Shown piece by piece: positions 1-5,355 of a DNA stretch of 5,410 nucleotides. This DNA comes from Gemmataceae bacterium (GTDB taxonomy: Bacteria; Planctomycetota; Planctomycetia; Gemmatales; Gemmataceae), in assembly GCA_026418875.1 (NCBI GenBank), contig JAOAAM010000328.1, forward strand, positions 1-5,410, given 5' to 3'. Each line of letters opens with the position of its first letter. The first letter of the stretch is position 1. The translations under genes were made by a program, and so were the position numbers. Under the pieces are notes generated by a model. The model searched no databases, was not told the DNA's origin, and was given only the letters and a program-made list of their open reading frames with translations.

Positions 1-1
1 G

Positions 2-616
2 GTTCACCCCGCCCTGGACATCCTCGCCGAAGACTTCGTCACCCACGGGTACGACTTGCGCCGGCTGATCCGCGTCATCGCCTCTAGCCGTGTCTTCCGC
101 CTCGACAGTTCCGGCGATCCGTCGCCCGGCGAGAGTGACGAGCAGCATTGGGCCGTCTTTCCCCTCACCCGACTGCGGCCCGAGCAAGTCGCGGGCAGCA
201 TCCTCCAGGCCGCCTCCATCAGCACCATCAATGCCCAGTCGCACATCCTGCTGCGATTGGCACGCGCCGGGCAGGAAAATGAGTTCGTCACCCGTTATGG
301 CGACTTTGGTGAGGACGAGTTCGATGGCCGGGGCGGCACCATCCCGCAGCGACTGCTCTTGATGAACGGCAAACTGGTCCGCGAACGAGTCACCGCCGAG
401 ATGATGAACTCCGTCGGCCGAATCGCCTGGATGGCCCACGAGCCGAACCTGGCGGTCGAGACAGCTTACCTCGCCACCCTCTCCCGCCGCCCGACTGCCG
501 AAGAGGCCCAACATTTCGCGGCGGTGCTGGCCGATCCGACTCAGCCTCGTGCCCAACATCTGGAAGATCTCTTCTGGGCCTTGGTCAACTCCGCGGAGTT
601 CTCCTGGAATCATTGA
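2..616 (+). CDS. DUF1553 (PSD1) domain protein, C-terminal part, 5' truncated
   Basis: This frame is open from the first full codon at position 2 to the TGA at 614-616, so the gene begins outside the window and only about 204 residues are seen. The opening residues (HPALDILAEDFVTHGYDLRR, then LIRVIASSRVFRL) match the family pattern in which a His-Pro-x-Leu-Leu-Asp segment precedes the PSD1 core. Further hallmarks are LRPEQVAGSILQAAS, the IPQRLLLMNG segment, the YLATLSRRPTAEE segment, and the closing LEDLFWALVNSAEFSWNH, which is the usual family C-terminus. Full-length members are large exported planctomycete proteins, often with an N-terminal PSCyt1 cytochrome-like domain and DUF1549, and nearly always sit directly upstream of a DUF1501 gene, as here. 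Their biochemical role is not established; roles in polysaccharide or sulfated-substrate breakdown have been suggested by context only. Family assignment is secure, function is not. The TTG at 56 is internal and is not the start. Confidence 0.93.
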   Translation, partial: VHPALDILAEDFVTHGYDLRRLIRVIASSRVFRLDSSGDPSPGESDEQHWAVFPLTRLRPEQVAGSILQAASISTINAQSHILLRLARAGQENEFVTRYGDFGEDEFDGRGGTIPQRLLLMNGKLVRERVTAEMMNSVGRIAWMAHEPNLAVETAYLATLSRRPTAEEAQHFAAVLADPTQPRAQHLEDLFWALVNSAEFSWNH

Positions 617-658
617 TCCGTGAACGCGCCAACATAACATTCTGACGGGTATTTTCAT

Positions 659-1960
659 ATGTTGCCTTCCTCCCGCGAGACTGAAATGCGACATCTCTCC
701 CTGCATCGCCGCAGTTTCTTACGCCTCGCTGGACTTGCTGGGGCCACTTGGTTAACTCCGATAGGAGAACACCTGGCCCGTGCGGCCGAACAGCGGGGCA
801 AAACCTCCGAACCGGCTCAATCGGTCATCATGCTCTGGATGCAGGGCGGACCCAGTCAGTTGGAAACTTTCGATCCCCACCCCGGGACTCGCATTGCCGG
901 TGGAACGAAGGCAATCCGCACTTCGGTTCCCGGCATCCAACTCGCCGAGGGGCTTGAACGACTCGCCGAACAAATGCAACATATCAGCCTCATCCGCTCC
1001 ATGGTGAGCAAAGAGGGCGATCACGAGCGCGGCACCTACACGCTCAAAACCGGTTTCCGACCCGACCCCACCGTCGTTCATCCCGCGCTGGGAGCGATCA
1101 TCTGCCATCAGCTCCCCGTCGGCTCGACCGAAGTCCCTCGCCACATCAGCATCTTCCCCAATGCTTGGCCGCCCCGGGGTGGTTATCTTGGTGATCGTTA
1201 TGATGCCTTCCTCATGGGCGATCCGGCCGGGCCGGTGCCCGATACCATTTCCGCCGTCACGCCCGCCCGGGATGAGCGTCGGATCCAACATCTCAACCTC
1301 ATCGATGCCGCCTTCGCCCGCTCTCGTGCTGAACGCATGGAGAAGACGCTGCACCAAGAGACGATTCGCCATGCCCGGAAGATGATGACTTCCGAACAGC
1401 TCAAGGCCTTCGATGTCTCATTGGAGCCGGCCTCGGTCCGAGCGGAGTATGGGGATACGCCCTTCGGTCGTGGCTGCCTGGCCGCACGTCGGCTGATCGA
1501 GGTCGGCGTCCGCTGTGTCGAGGTGAATCTCGGCAACTGGGATACGCATGTGAATAATCACGAACTCACCCGGGAGTTAGTTCGGACATTAGATCCCGCC
1601 TTTGCCGCCCTGCTCAAGGATCTTCGATCCCGCGGACTGCTCGACAAAACGATCGTGATGTGCCTGGGTGAGTTTGGTCGAACACCCAACATCAACCCGG
1701 CGGGCGGACGAGATCATTGGCCCACCGGCTTCAGCGTCGCCCTTGCCGGCGGAGGCATCCGCGGTGGGCAGGTCATCGGGGCGACCGATCCCGAAGGCGG
1801 TCCCAAGCCCGCGGAGCCTGTTCAGGTCGGCGACCTGCATGCGACGATCCTCACTGCCTTGGGTATTAGCCCCGCGACCGTGAATCAGACACCCATCGGT
1901 CGAACGGTCCGCTTCGCCGAGGGCAAAGCCATCCCGCAGCTGCTCGAAGAATCCACATGA
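659..1960 (+). CDS. DUF1501 domain protein, Tat-exported, sulfatase/phosphatase-like fold
   Basis: Complete 433-residue protein, a normal length for DUF1501. The N-terminus carries a twin-arginine export motif (HRRSFLRLAG, Arg17-Arg18) followed by a hydrophobic stretch and an Ala-rich cleavage region (HLARAAEQ), so it is predicted to act outside the cytoplasmic membrane. Family signatures in order: MLWMQGGPSQLETFDPHP near residues 58-75; GDHERGTYTLKTGF; HPALGAIICHQLP; GCLAARRLIEVGVRCVEVN followed by WDTHVNNHE; RSRGLLDKTIVMCLGEFGRT; GRDHWP; and GGGIRGGQVIGATDPEGG. The Asp/His/Glu-rich motifs resemble metal ligands of the alkaline-phosphatase/sulfatase superfamily, to which DUF1501 is related; the substrate is unknown. 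The gene follows the DUF1553 gene by 42 bp, which suggests co-transcription. The ATG at 659 has a weak GACGGG at 644-649 upstream; the in-frame ATG at 686 would leave a shorter, more typical leader and is a real alternative. The product may work together with the DUF1553 protein (inference from pairing). Confidence 0.92.
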   Translation: MLPSSRETEMRHLSLHRRSFLRLAGLAGATWLTPIGEHLARAAEQRGKTSEPAQSVIMLWMQGGPSQLETFDPHPGTRIAGGTKAIRTSVPGIQLAEGLERLAEQMQHISLIRSMVSKEGDHERGTYTLKTGFRPDPTVVHPALGAIICHQLPVGSTEVPRHISIFPNAWPPRGGYLGDRYDAFLMGDPAGPVPDTISAVTPARDERRIQHLNLIDAAFARSRAERMEKTLHQETIRHARKMMTSEQLKAFDVSLEPASVRAEYGDTPFGRGCLAARRLIEVGVRCVEVNLGNWDTHVNNHELTRELVRTLDPAFAALLKDLRSRGLLDKTIVMCLGEFGRTPNINPAGGRDHWPTGFSVALAGGGIRGGQVIGATDPEGGPKPAEPVQVGDLHATILTALGISPATVNQTPIGRTVRFAEGKAIPQLLEEST

Positions 1961-1961
1961 T

Positions 1962-1981
1962 CCGGCGGGCTGCCCCTCCGG
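1962..1981 (+). terminator. GC-rich hairpin just after the DUF1501 stop, possible terminator
   Basis: The stop codon at 1958-1960 is followed at once by two half-sites, CCGG-C-GGG and CCC-T-CCGG, around a 4-nt loop: seven base pairs with one mismatch. There is no T-run after it, so it would be a weak or Rho-assisted terminator at best, or simply a stabilising 3' hairpin. Such short GC-rich stems also arise by chance in this GC-rich DNA. Confidence 0.3.
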
Positions 1982-2101
1982 CGGCGGGTCGGTCATTCGG
2001 CGTGCCCCATCCACGACCGATCGCGGCGTCGGCTCGTTTCGCTTGACTTTTTCGCCCCGCATCCAACACTGGCACCTGATCGTCCCGATGCGCTGAACCG
2101 T

Positions 2102-2116
2102 CCGACCTGCGGTCGG
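2102..2116. other. Perfect 6-bp inverted repeat, hairpin or operator-like site
   Basis: CCGACC and GGTCGG are exact reverse complements separated by three bases (TGC). It lies in the 268-bp gap between the DUF1501 gene and the primase gene, 113 bp upstream of the chosen primase start. It could be a small hairpin in the leader RNA or a protein-binding dyad. No T-run follows, and no convincing -35/-10 pair is visible elsewhere in the gap. A stem of this size can occur by chance. Confidence 0.3.
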
Positions 2117-2136
2117 CTCAGCTCAACTCGCGGTTC

Positions 2137-2170
2137 GCGTGTCGCTTCCGGTTTCCGCGTGTCGCTTCCG
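2137..2170 (+). repeat. 14-bp direct repeat, two copies, upstream of the primase gene
   Basis: GCGTGTCGCTTCCG occurs at 2137-2150 and again at 2157-2170, a 20-bp spacing (about two helical turns). It lies between the small dyad at 2102-2116 and the primase ATG at 2229. The spacing would let one protein bind both copies on the same face of the helix, but no function is known. The frame of the primase is open across it from a GTG at 2139; the peptide this would add does not look like part of the Prim-Pol fold, so I treat the repeat as leader DNA. Confidence 0.5.
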
Positions 2171-2228
2171 CTCACCGCGACGCCTTGGATCGCATGACCT
2201 TTCCTTGCTCCCATCTCAGGGTACTGCC

Positions 2229-4760
2229 ATGTCCGACTCCATCCGGAATTCCAAAATGTCCGATTGGCTGATCCGTGAGGCCCTCCGGCTGGCCGATCTT
2301 GGATTCCCAATTTTCCCGTGTCTCCCGCTGGCGAAAAAGCCCTACACCCCCCGGGGGTTTCATGATGCGACGACCGATGCGGCCCAGATCGAACGTTGGT
2401 GGTCGCGTTGGCCTCGGGCGAACATCGGCATATCGTGCCAGGGGTTGTTAGTGATTGACATTGATGTCGTGGAGGATGCCTCCCATTCACGACGACCCAA
2501 TCTTTGGCCCGCCGATCCCGATCAGCACGAGCAGCTGTACATGACGGCAGGGGCCGTGACACAGACTCCCCGCAAGGGTCGGCATCTATGGTTTCGCATT
2601 CCGCCAGGCAAACAATGGCAGCCGAAGGCCGGAGTGTTAGCTCCGGGCGTGGACATCCGCACGACGGGAAGTTATGTCATCGTTCCGCCCAGCGAGACCG
2701 AGGTTGGCCCGTATGTCTGGGTTCCCGATGCGGCACTTACGTCCCCGCCGGACCAGTTACCTTTGCCCCCGGATTGGCTGGTCACGCAGTTGGATCGGGT
2801 GGCAGCGAAACCGTTGCCTCGGACGCAGAACTACGAAGCGATCACCGCCGGAGCGACCGGAGCCATGACCACCGGAGCGAGCGGGGCAGCGATTGCCGGA
2901 GCCACTTCGGGAGAGGCGGTCGATCCGAATCTGATCATCGCGGAGGGACAGCGGAATAGTATGTTAGTTTCGCTGGCGGGCGGGTTGCGAAGTCGGGGAT
3001 TGTTGCTGGATGAGATCGAGGCGACATTGTTGGCGGTGAATCGGAATCGATGCCGCCCACCCTTGCCGGAGGCCGAAGTTCGCTCGAATGCCCGGAGCAT
3101 CTCACGTTATCCGGCTGGGTCGCTGGCGGCGGTTGGGCGACTGGCAGAGCGACGGTCGCCGCGGCGCTCGGAGCGTTCATCGGTGGCGGCGGGGCGAGGC
3201 GAGTGGCGGGAGTTGCCGGAACATCGACCTTTCCCGGTGGAGTCGCTGCCCGGGGCGGTGCAGTCGTTGGTCATTAGTTGTTCGGAAGCGTTAGGTTGTC
3301 ATCCGGCTTATGTTGCGTTGCCCGTGTTGGTTGTTGCCGGGGCGGCGATTGGGAATTCGCGTCGGCTTCAATTGAAGGCTGGTTGGAATGCCTTGCCCAT
3401 CCTGTGGGGGGCCGTGGTGGGTGAGTCGGGGACGTTGAAGACGGCCGCGCTGCAAATCGTGCTGAGGCCGGTCCGCATGCGGCAGAAGCATAGTTTGGAG
3501 ACATTTCAAGAGCGCTGGCAGGAATATGAGGATCGATCGGCATGTTATGATAAGTCGCTGGCCCGGTGGAAGGAAGCGCGGAGCGACACGATCACGCCGC
3601 CCCCGCCTCGACCTCAGCCCCCCGTCTGTGAGCGAACCATCGTGGCGGATACGACCATCGAGGCGTTAGGTCCGATCCTGCAAGATAATCCCTTCGGTGT
3701 GTTGTTAGCTCGGGATGAATTAGCCGCCTGGGTGACGAGTTTCGATCGTTATTCCGGGAGAGGGAAGTCGGGAGGCGATGCGGCAAACTGGCTCAGCACG
3801 TTCAATGCGGAGAGTATTTTGATCGACCGGAAGTCGGGTTCGTCGCGGGTGATTTTCATTCCGGCGGCGACGGTGAGCGTGCTGGGGGGGATTCAGCCAC
3901 GGATTCTCGCCCGGACGCTTGGCCCGGAGCATCGAGAATCGGGGCTGGCGGCGCGGTTGCTGTTGGCGTATCCGCCGCGGCAGGTCAAATCCTGGACCGA
4001 GACCGGCTGCTCACCGGAGCTGATCGATGCTTGGGGCCAGATCGTGGAGCGGCTGTATTCGCTGCGGGAGGGCTGCTGGCAGGAGGGCCAGCTGGTGCCG
4101 ATCGTCGTACGGATGGATGCGTCGGCCCGGGAGCGCTGGGTCGAATTTTACAATGCCAACGCCCAGGAGCTGGTCGAACTGACCGACGAGCTGGCGGCGG
4201 CCTGGTCGAAGTTCGAGGAATACGCCGCCCGGCTGGCCCTGGTCGTCCACTACCTGCGTTGGGCGACCGGCGAACTCGCCGACGAAGCGCAACTCGACGG
4301 CGACAGCATGGCCGCCGGGATCCAGCTGGTGGAATGGTTCAAGAACGAGGCCCGGCGGGTGTACTTCGAACTGGAGGAGGCCGGTCCCGAGGAGCAACAG
4401 CAGCGTTTGCTTGATCTCATCGGCAAGCAAGGCGGGTCGGTGACGGTACGGGAGGTGCGGCAACAATGCCGCTGGTTGAAGCACCCCGGGGCGGCGGAGT
4501 CGGCCTTGCAGGCCCTCGTCGATGCCGGGCTGGCTCGCTGGGAGACCGTCGCCCCCAAGGCTCTGGGTGGTCGGCCGAGCCAACGCCTGGTGCTGATCGA
4601 GAACGGGCGCGAGCCGGGGCCATCGGAACCAGCCCCTCTGCCGTCCGAGTCCAAGTCTGAGTCCGAGTCCGAGTCCAAGTCCGAGTCGAAGTCCGAGTCG
4701 AAGTCCGAGACCGGGTTCGAACCGCAGGCCGCATCCGAATCCGCCGACCGCATCGCCTGA
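2229..4760 (+). CDS. Prim-Pol / DUF3987 primase-helicase-like replication protein
   Basis: An 843-residue protein that appears to combine primer synthesis and ATP-driven DNA remodelling in one chain. Residues about 12-180 form a bifunctional primase-polymerase (AEP, Prim-Pol) domain: the LGFPIFPCLPLAKKPYTPRGF and DATTDAAQIERWW segments, the acidic pair in VIDIDV (Asp77, Asp79), His119 in GRHLWFRIP, and GVDIRTTGSYVIVPPS (Asp142, Arg144), matching AEP catalytic motifs I-III. An Ala/Gly/Thr linker (about 204-228) leads to a primase C-terminal-like helical segment (about 236-296). The DUF3987 ATPase domain (about 335-700) shows a P-loop GESGTLKT (398-405, with Leu where the second Gly is usual), a Walker B VLLARDE (Asp496, Glu497), a sensor-like VSVLGGIQP and a likely arginine finger in GLAARLLL (Arg576). 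A winged-helix-like stretch (about 722-790) and a Ser/Glu/Lys repeat tail follow. The ATG at 2229 has AGGG at 2218-2221, seven bases away; GTG 2139 and ATG 2256 are alternatives. Relatives are common in plasmids, phages and integrated elements. Confidence 0.9.
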   Translation: MSDSIRNSKMSDWLIREALRLADLGFPIFPCLPLAKKPYTPRGFHDATTDAAQIERWWSRWPRANIGISCQGLLVIDIDVVEDASHSRRPNLWPADPDQHEQLYMTAGAVTQTPRKGRHLWFRIPPGKQWQPKAGVLAPGVDIRTTGSYVIVPPSETEVGPYVWVPDAALTSPPDQLPLPPDWLVTQLDRVAAKPLPRTQNYEAITAGATGAMTTGASGAAIAGATSGEAVDPNLIIAEGQRNSMLVSLAGGLRSRGLLLDEIEATLLAVNRNRCRPPLPEAEVRSNARSISRYPAGSLAAVGRLAERRSPRRSERSSVAAGRGEWRELPEHRPFPVESLPGAVQSLVISCSEALGCHPAYVALPVLVVAGAAIGNSRRLQLKAGWNALPILWGAVVGESGTLKTAALQIVLRPVRMRQKHSLETFQERWQEYEDRSACYDKSLARWKEARSDTITPPPPRPQPPVCERTIVADTTIEALGPILQDNPFGVLLARDELAAWVTSFDRYSGRGKSGGDAANWLSTFNAESILIDRKSGSSRVIFIPAATVSVLGGIQPRILARTLGPEHRESGLAARLLLAYPPRQVKSWTETGCSPELIDAWGQIVERLYSLREGCWQEGQLVPIVVRMDASARERWVEFYNANAQELVELTDELAAAWSKFEEYAARLALVVHYLRWATGELADEAQLDGDSMAAGIQLVEWFKNEARRVYFELEEAGPEEQQQRLLDLIGKQGGSVTVREVRQQCRWLKHPGAAESALQALVDAGLARWETVAPKALGGRPSQRLVLIENGREPGPSEPAPLPSESKSESESESKSESKSESKSETGFEPQAASESADRIA
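2838..2912 (+). repeat. Ala/Gly/Thr-rich repeat coding for the linker after the Prim-Pol domain
   Basis: Within the primase gene, short imperfect units built around ACCGGAGC and GCCGGAGC code for alternating Ala, Gly and Thr/Ser (residues about 204-228, for example TAGATGAMTTGASGAA). The segment separates the catalytic Prim-Pol core from the following helical segment and most likely acts as a flexible tether. Its length may vary between relatives because the DNA is repetitive. Confidence 0.6.
4644..4709 (+). repeat. 6-bp tandem repeat coding for a Ser-Glu/Ser-Lys tail of the primase
   Basis: Eleven units of TCN-GAG or TCN-AAG, mostly TCCGAG and TCCAAG, give a 22-residue run of alternating Ser with Glu or Lys (residues 806-827) shortly before the stop at 4758-4760. 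The peptide is highly charged and certainly disordered. The 6-bp period keeps frame when units are gained or lost, so the tail could change length by slippage without harming the enzyme. It may be a flexible protein-protein tail; this is inference. Confidence 0.8.
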
Positions 4761-4788
4761 CCCCGGCTGAGCCAAGTACCGCCACCGT

Positions 4789-4959
4789 GTCTACGAAACC
4801 TGGTGTCTACAAAACCCCAAAGTGTCTACGAAACCCCGGGTGTCTACGAAACCCAAAGTGTCTACGAAACCCCGGGTGTCTACAAAACCCCAAAGTGTCT
4901 ACGAAACTGGGTGTCTACGAAACCCCAAAGTGTCTACGAAACTGGGTGTCTACGAAACC
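4789..4959 (+). repeat. Left array: ten direct copies of a 12-bp core, + orientation
   Basis: Cores of GTCTACGAAACC begin at 4789, 4805, 4824, 4842, 4860, 4878, 4897, 4913, 4932 and 4948. Six are perfect; those at 4805 and 4878 read GTCTACAAAACC, and those at 4897 and 4932 end in T. Spacing is irregular, 16 to 19 bp. The spacers alternate without exception between a GGT/GGGT type (TGGT, CCGGGT, GGGT) and a CAAAGT/CCAAAGT type, so the true repeating unit is a dimer of about 35-37 bp. The array starts 28 bp after the primase stop codon. It is stop-free in the + direction, which makes spurious reading frames; no protein is proposed. It could be an iteron-type binding array, a dispersed satellite or part of a long terminator hairpin. 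Confidence 0.95.
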
Positions 4960-4995
4960 CTCGAATTTCCCGTGGAATTTTGAGGTTTCGTAGAC
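4948..4995. other. Imperfect palindrome at the junction of the two arrays
   Basis: The last + core (4948-4959) and the first - core (4984-4995) are exact reverse complements. The 24 bases between them continue the symmetry: CTCGAATTTCC on the left faces GGAATTTTGAG on the right, with a bulged C, one mismatch and one G-T wobble, around a CGT loop at 4971-4973. In RNA this gives a stem of roughly 22 base pairs. It lies about 190 bp after the primase stop and could halt transcription or protect the 3' end of the primase mRNA. It could equally be a cruciform or dimer-binding centre in DNA. No T-run follows. Confidence 0.75.
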
Positions 4996-5182
4996 AGGGA
5001 GGTTTCGTAGACAGGGAGGTTTCGTAGACAAATCGGTTTCGTAGACGGGGAGGTTTCGTAGACGGGGAGGTTTCGTAGACGGGGAGGTTTCGTAGACAGG
5101 GAGGTTTCGTAGACGGGGAGGTTTCGTAGACAGGGAGGTTTCGTAGACAGGGAGGTTTCGTAGACAAATCGGTTTCGTAGAC
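4984..5182 (-). repeat. Right array: twelve identical 12-bp cores, exact 17-bp period, - orientation
   Basis: GGTTTCGTAGAC (reverse complement of the left-array core) starts at 4984 and then every 17 bp up to 5171, twelve copies with no core mismatch. The eleven 5-bp spacers are of three kinds: AGGGA (five), GGGGA (four) and AAATC (two, at 5030-5034 and 5166-5170). Perfect cores beside varying spacers suggest that the core is what is conserved, although recent amplification is also visible: 4984-5049 and 5120-5185 are identical. Equal spacing in direct orientation resembles plasmid iterons in layout, though iterons are usually longer and fewer. Read on the - strand, the unit lacks stop codons in all three frames. 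Confidence 0.97.
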
Positions 5183-5200
5183 GGGTGTCGTTTTCCGTCC

Positions 5201-5257
5201 GGGGGTCGGGGATCGTCGATCGTCGGTTGGGGATGGCGGGCCGGGATGGGCGGGGGG
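5201..5257 (+). other. G-rich block containing a canonical G-quadruplex motif
   Basis: Positions 5229-5257 contain five G-runs on the + strand in the order GGGG-N5-GGG-N2-GGG-N2-GGG-N1-GGGGGG, which meets the standard G3+ with loops of 1-7 rule. Two further runs, GGGGG at 5201-5205 and GGGG at 5208-5211, precede it, but the gap to 5229 is too long to join the same fold. A tandem GATCGTC pair lies between them at 5211-5224. The block sits between the repeat array and the AT-rich promoter segment. A G-quadruplex could form in single-stranded DNA during replication or in RNA; formation is not proven by sequence. Confidence 0.6.
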
Positions 5258-5260
5258 TCG

Positions 5261-5292
5261 CCGCAAGAGCCAGCCGCGAGCGGAACTTGCGG
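5261..5292 (+). terminator. Nested hairpin followed by a short T-run, possible terminator
   Basis: CCGCAAG at 5261-5267 and CTTGCGG at 5286-5292 are perfect 7-bp complements. The 18-nt loop contains a second small stem, CCG (5274-5276) with CGG (5281-5283). The sequence after it is CCAATTTTGC, so a short T-run comes four to five bases late. It could stop + strand transcription from the array before the promoter at 5311, or be a structured site in the origin-like region. The symmetry works on both strands; terminator function is uncertain. Confidence 0.4.
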
Positions 5293-5310
5293 CCAATTTT
5301 GCTTAAATTA

Positions 5311-5339
5311 TTGCCAACCAATGATTTATAGTTTATACT
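5311..5339 (+). promoter_or_regulatory. Predicted sigma70-type promoter reading rightward
   Basis: TTGCCA at 5311-5316 (five of six matches to TTGACA) and TATACT at 5334-5339 (five of six to TATAAT) are separated by exactly 17 bp, inside an AT-rich stretch (5294-5340) that stands out in this GC-rich DNA. Transcription would start near 5346 and run toward the right end of the window, where its gene is expected beyond the edge. CCAACC (5314-5319) and GGTTGG (5342-5347) form an inverted pair that brackets most of the promoter and may be a second regulatory site. AT-richness alone makes chance matches more likely. Confidence 0.5.
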
Positions 5340-5355
5340 CCGGTTGGTGTTAGTT

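Noticed and set aside
752..1372. - strand reading frame of 206 residues opposite the DUF1501 gene
   Set aside because: Overlaps strong DUF1501 signatures on the + strand and has no family motif of its own.
2043..2071. TTGACT at 2043-2048 as a -35 element of a primase promoter
   Set aside because: No acceptable -10 hexamer lies 16-18 bp downstream.
2139..2228. Upstream GTG start for the primase, adding 30 residues
   Set aside because: The extra peptide is Arg/Ser-rich, comes partly from a direct repeat and precedes the normal start of a Prim-Pol domain; the ATG at 2229 has a better ribosome-site candidate.
4011..4785. Long - strand reading frame (254 residues) opposite the primase C-terminal part
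   Set aside because: Shadow of the GC-rich primase coding strand; the + frame has clear domain motifs, while this one shows only compositional repeats such as Gly-Leu runs.
4787..5027. Two + strand frames across the left array beginning at GTG codons
   Set aside because: Same artefact of stop-free repeats; no ribosome site or domain, and the frames end soon after the array polarity flips, where TAG appears in the reverse-oriented core.
4789..5182. CRISPR array
   Set aside because: Repeats are only 12 bp, the spacers are 4-7 bp and recur, orientation flips in the middle, and no cas gene is present in the window.
4984..5182. G-quadruplex across the GGGG-containing spacers of the right array
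   Set aside because: The G-runs are separated by 13 or more bases, too far for the standard motif; only the block at 5229-5257 qualifies.
4934..5321. Two overlapping - strand reading frames of about 120 residues through the right array
   Set aside because: They exist because the repeat unit lacks stops in that direction; both use non-ATG starts, have no recognisable domain, and consist mostly of the translated repeat. Kept only as a low-interest observation.
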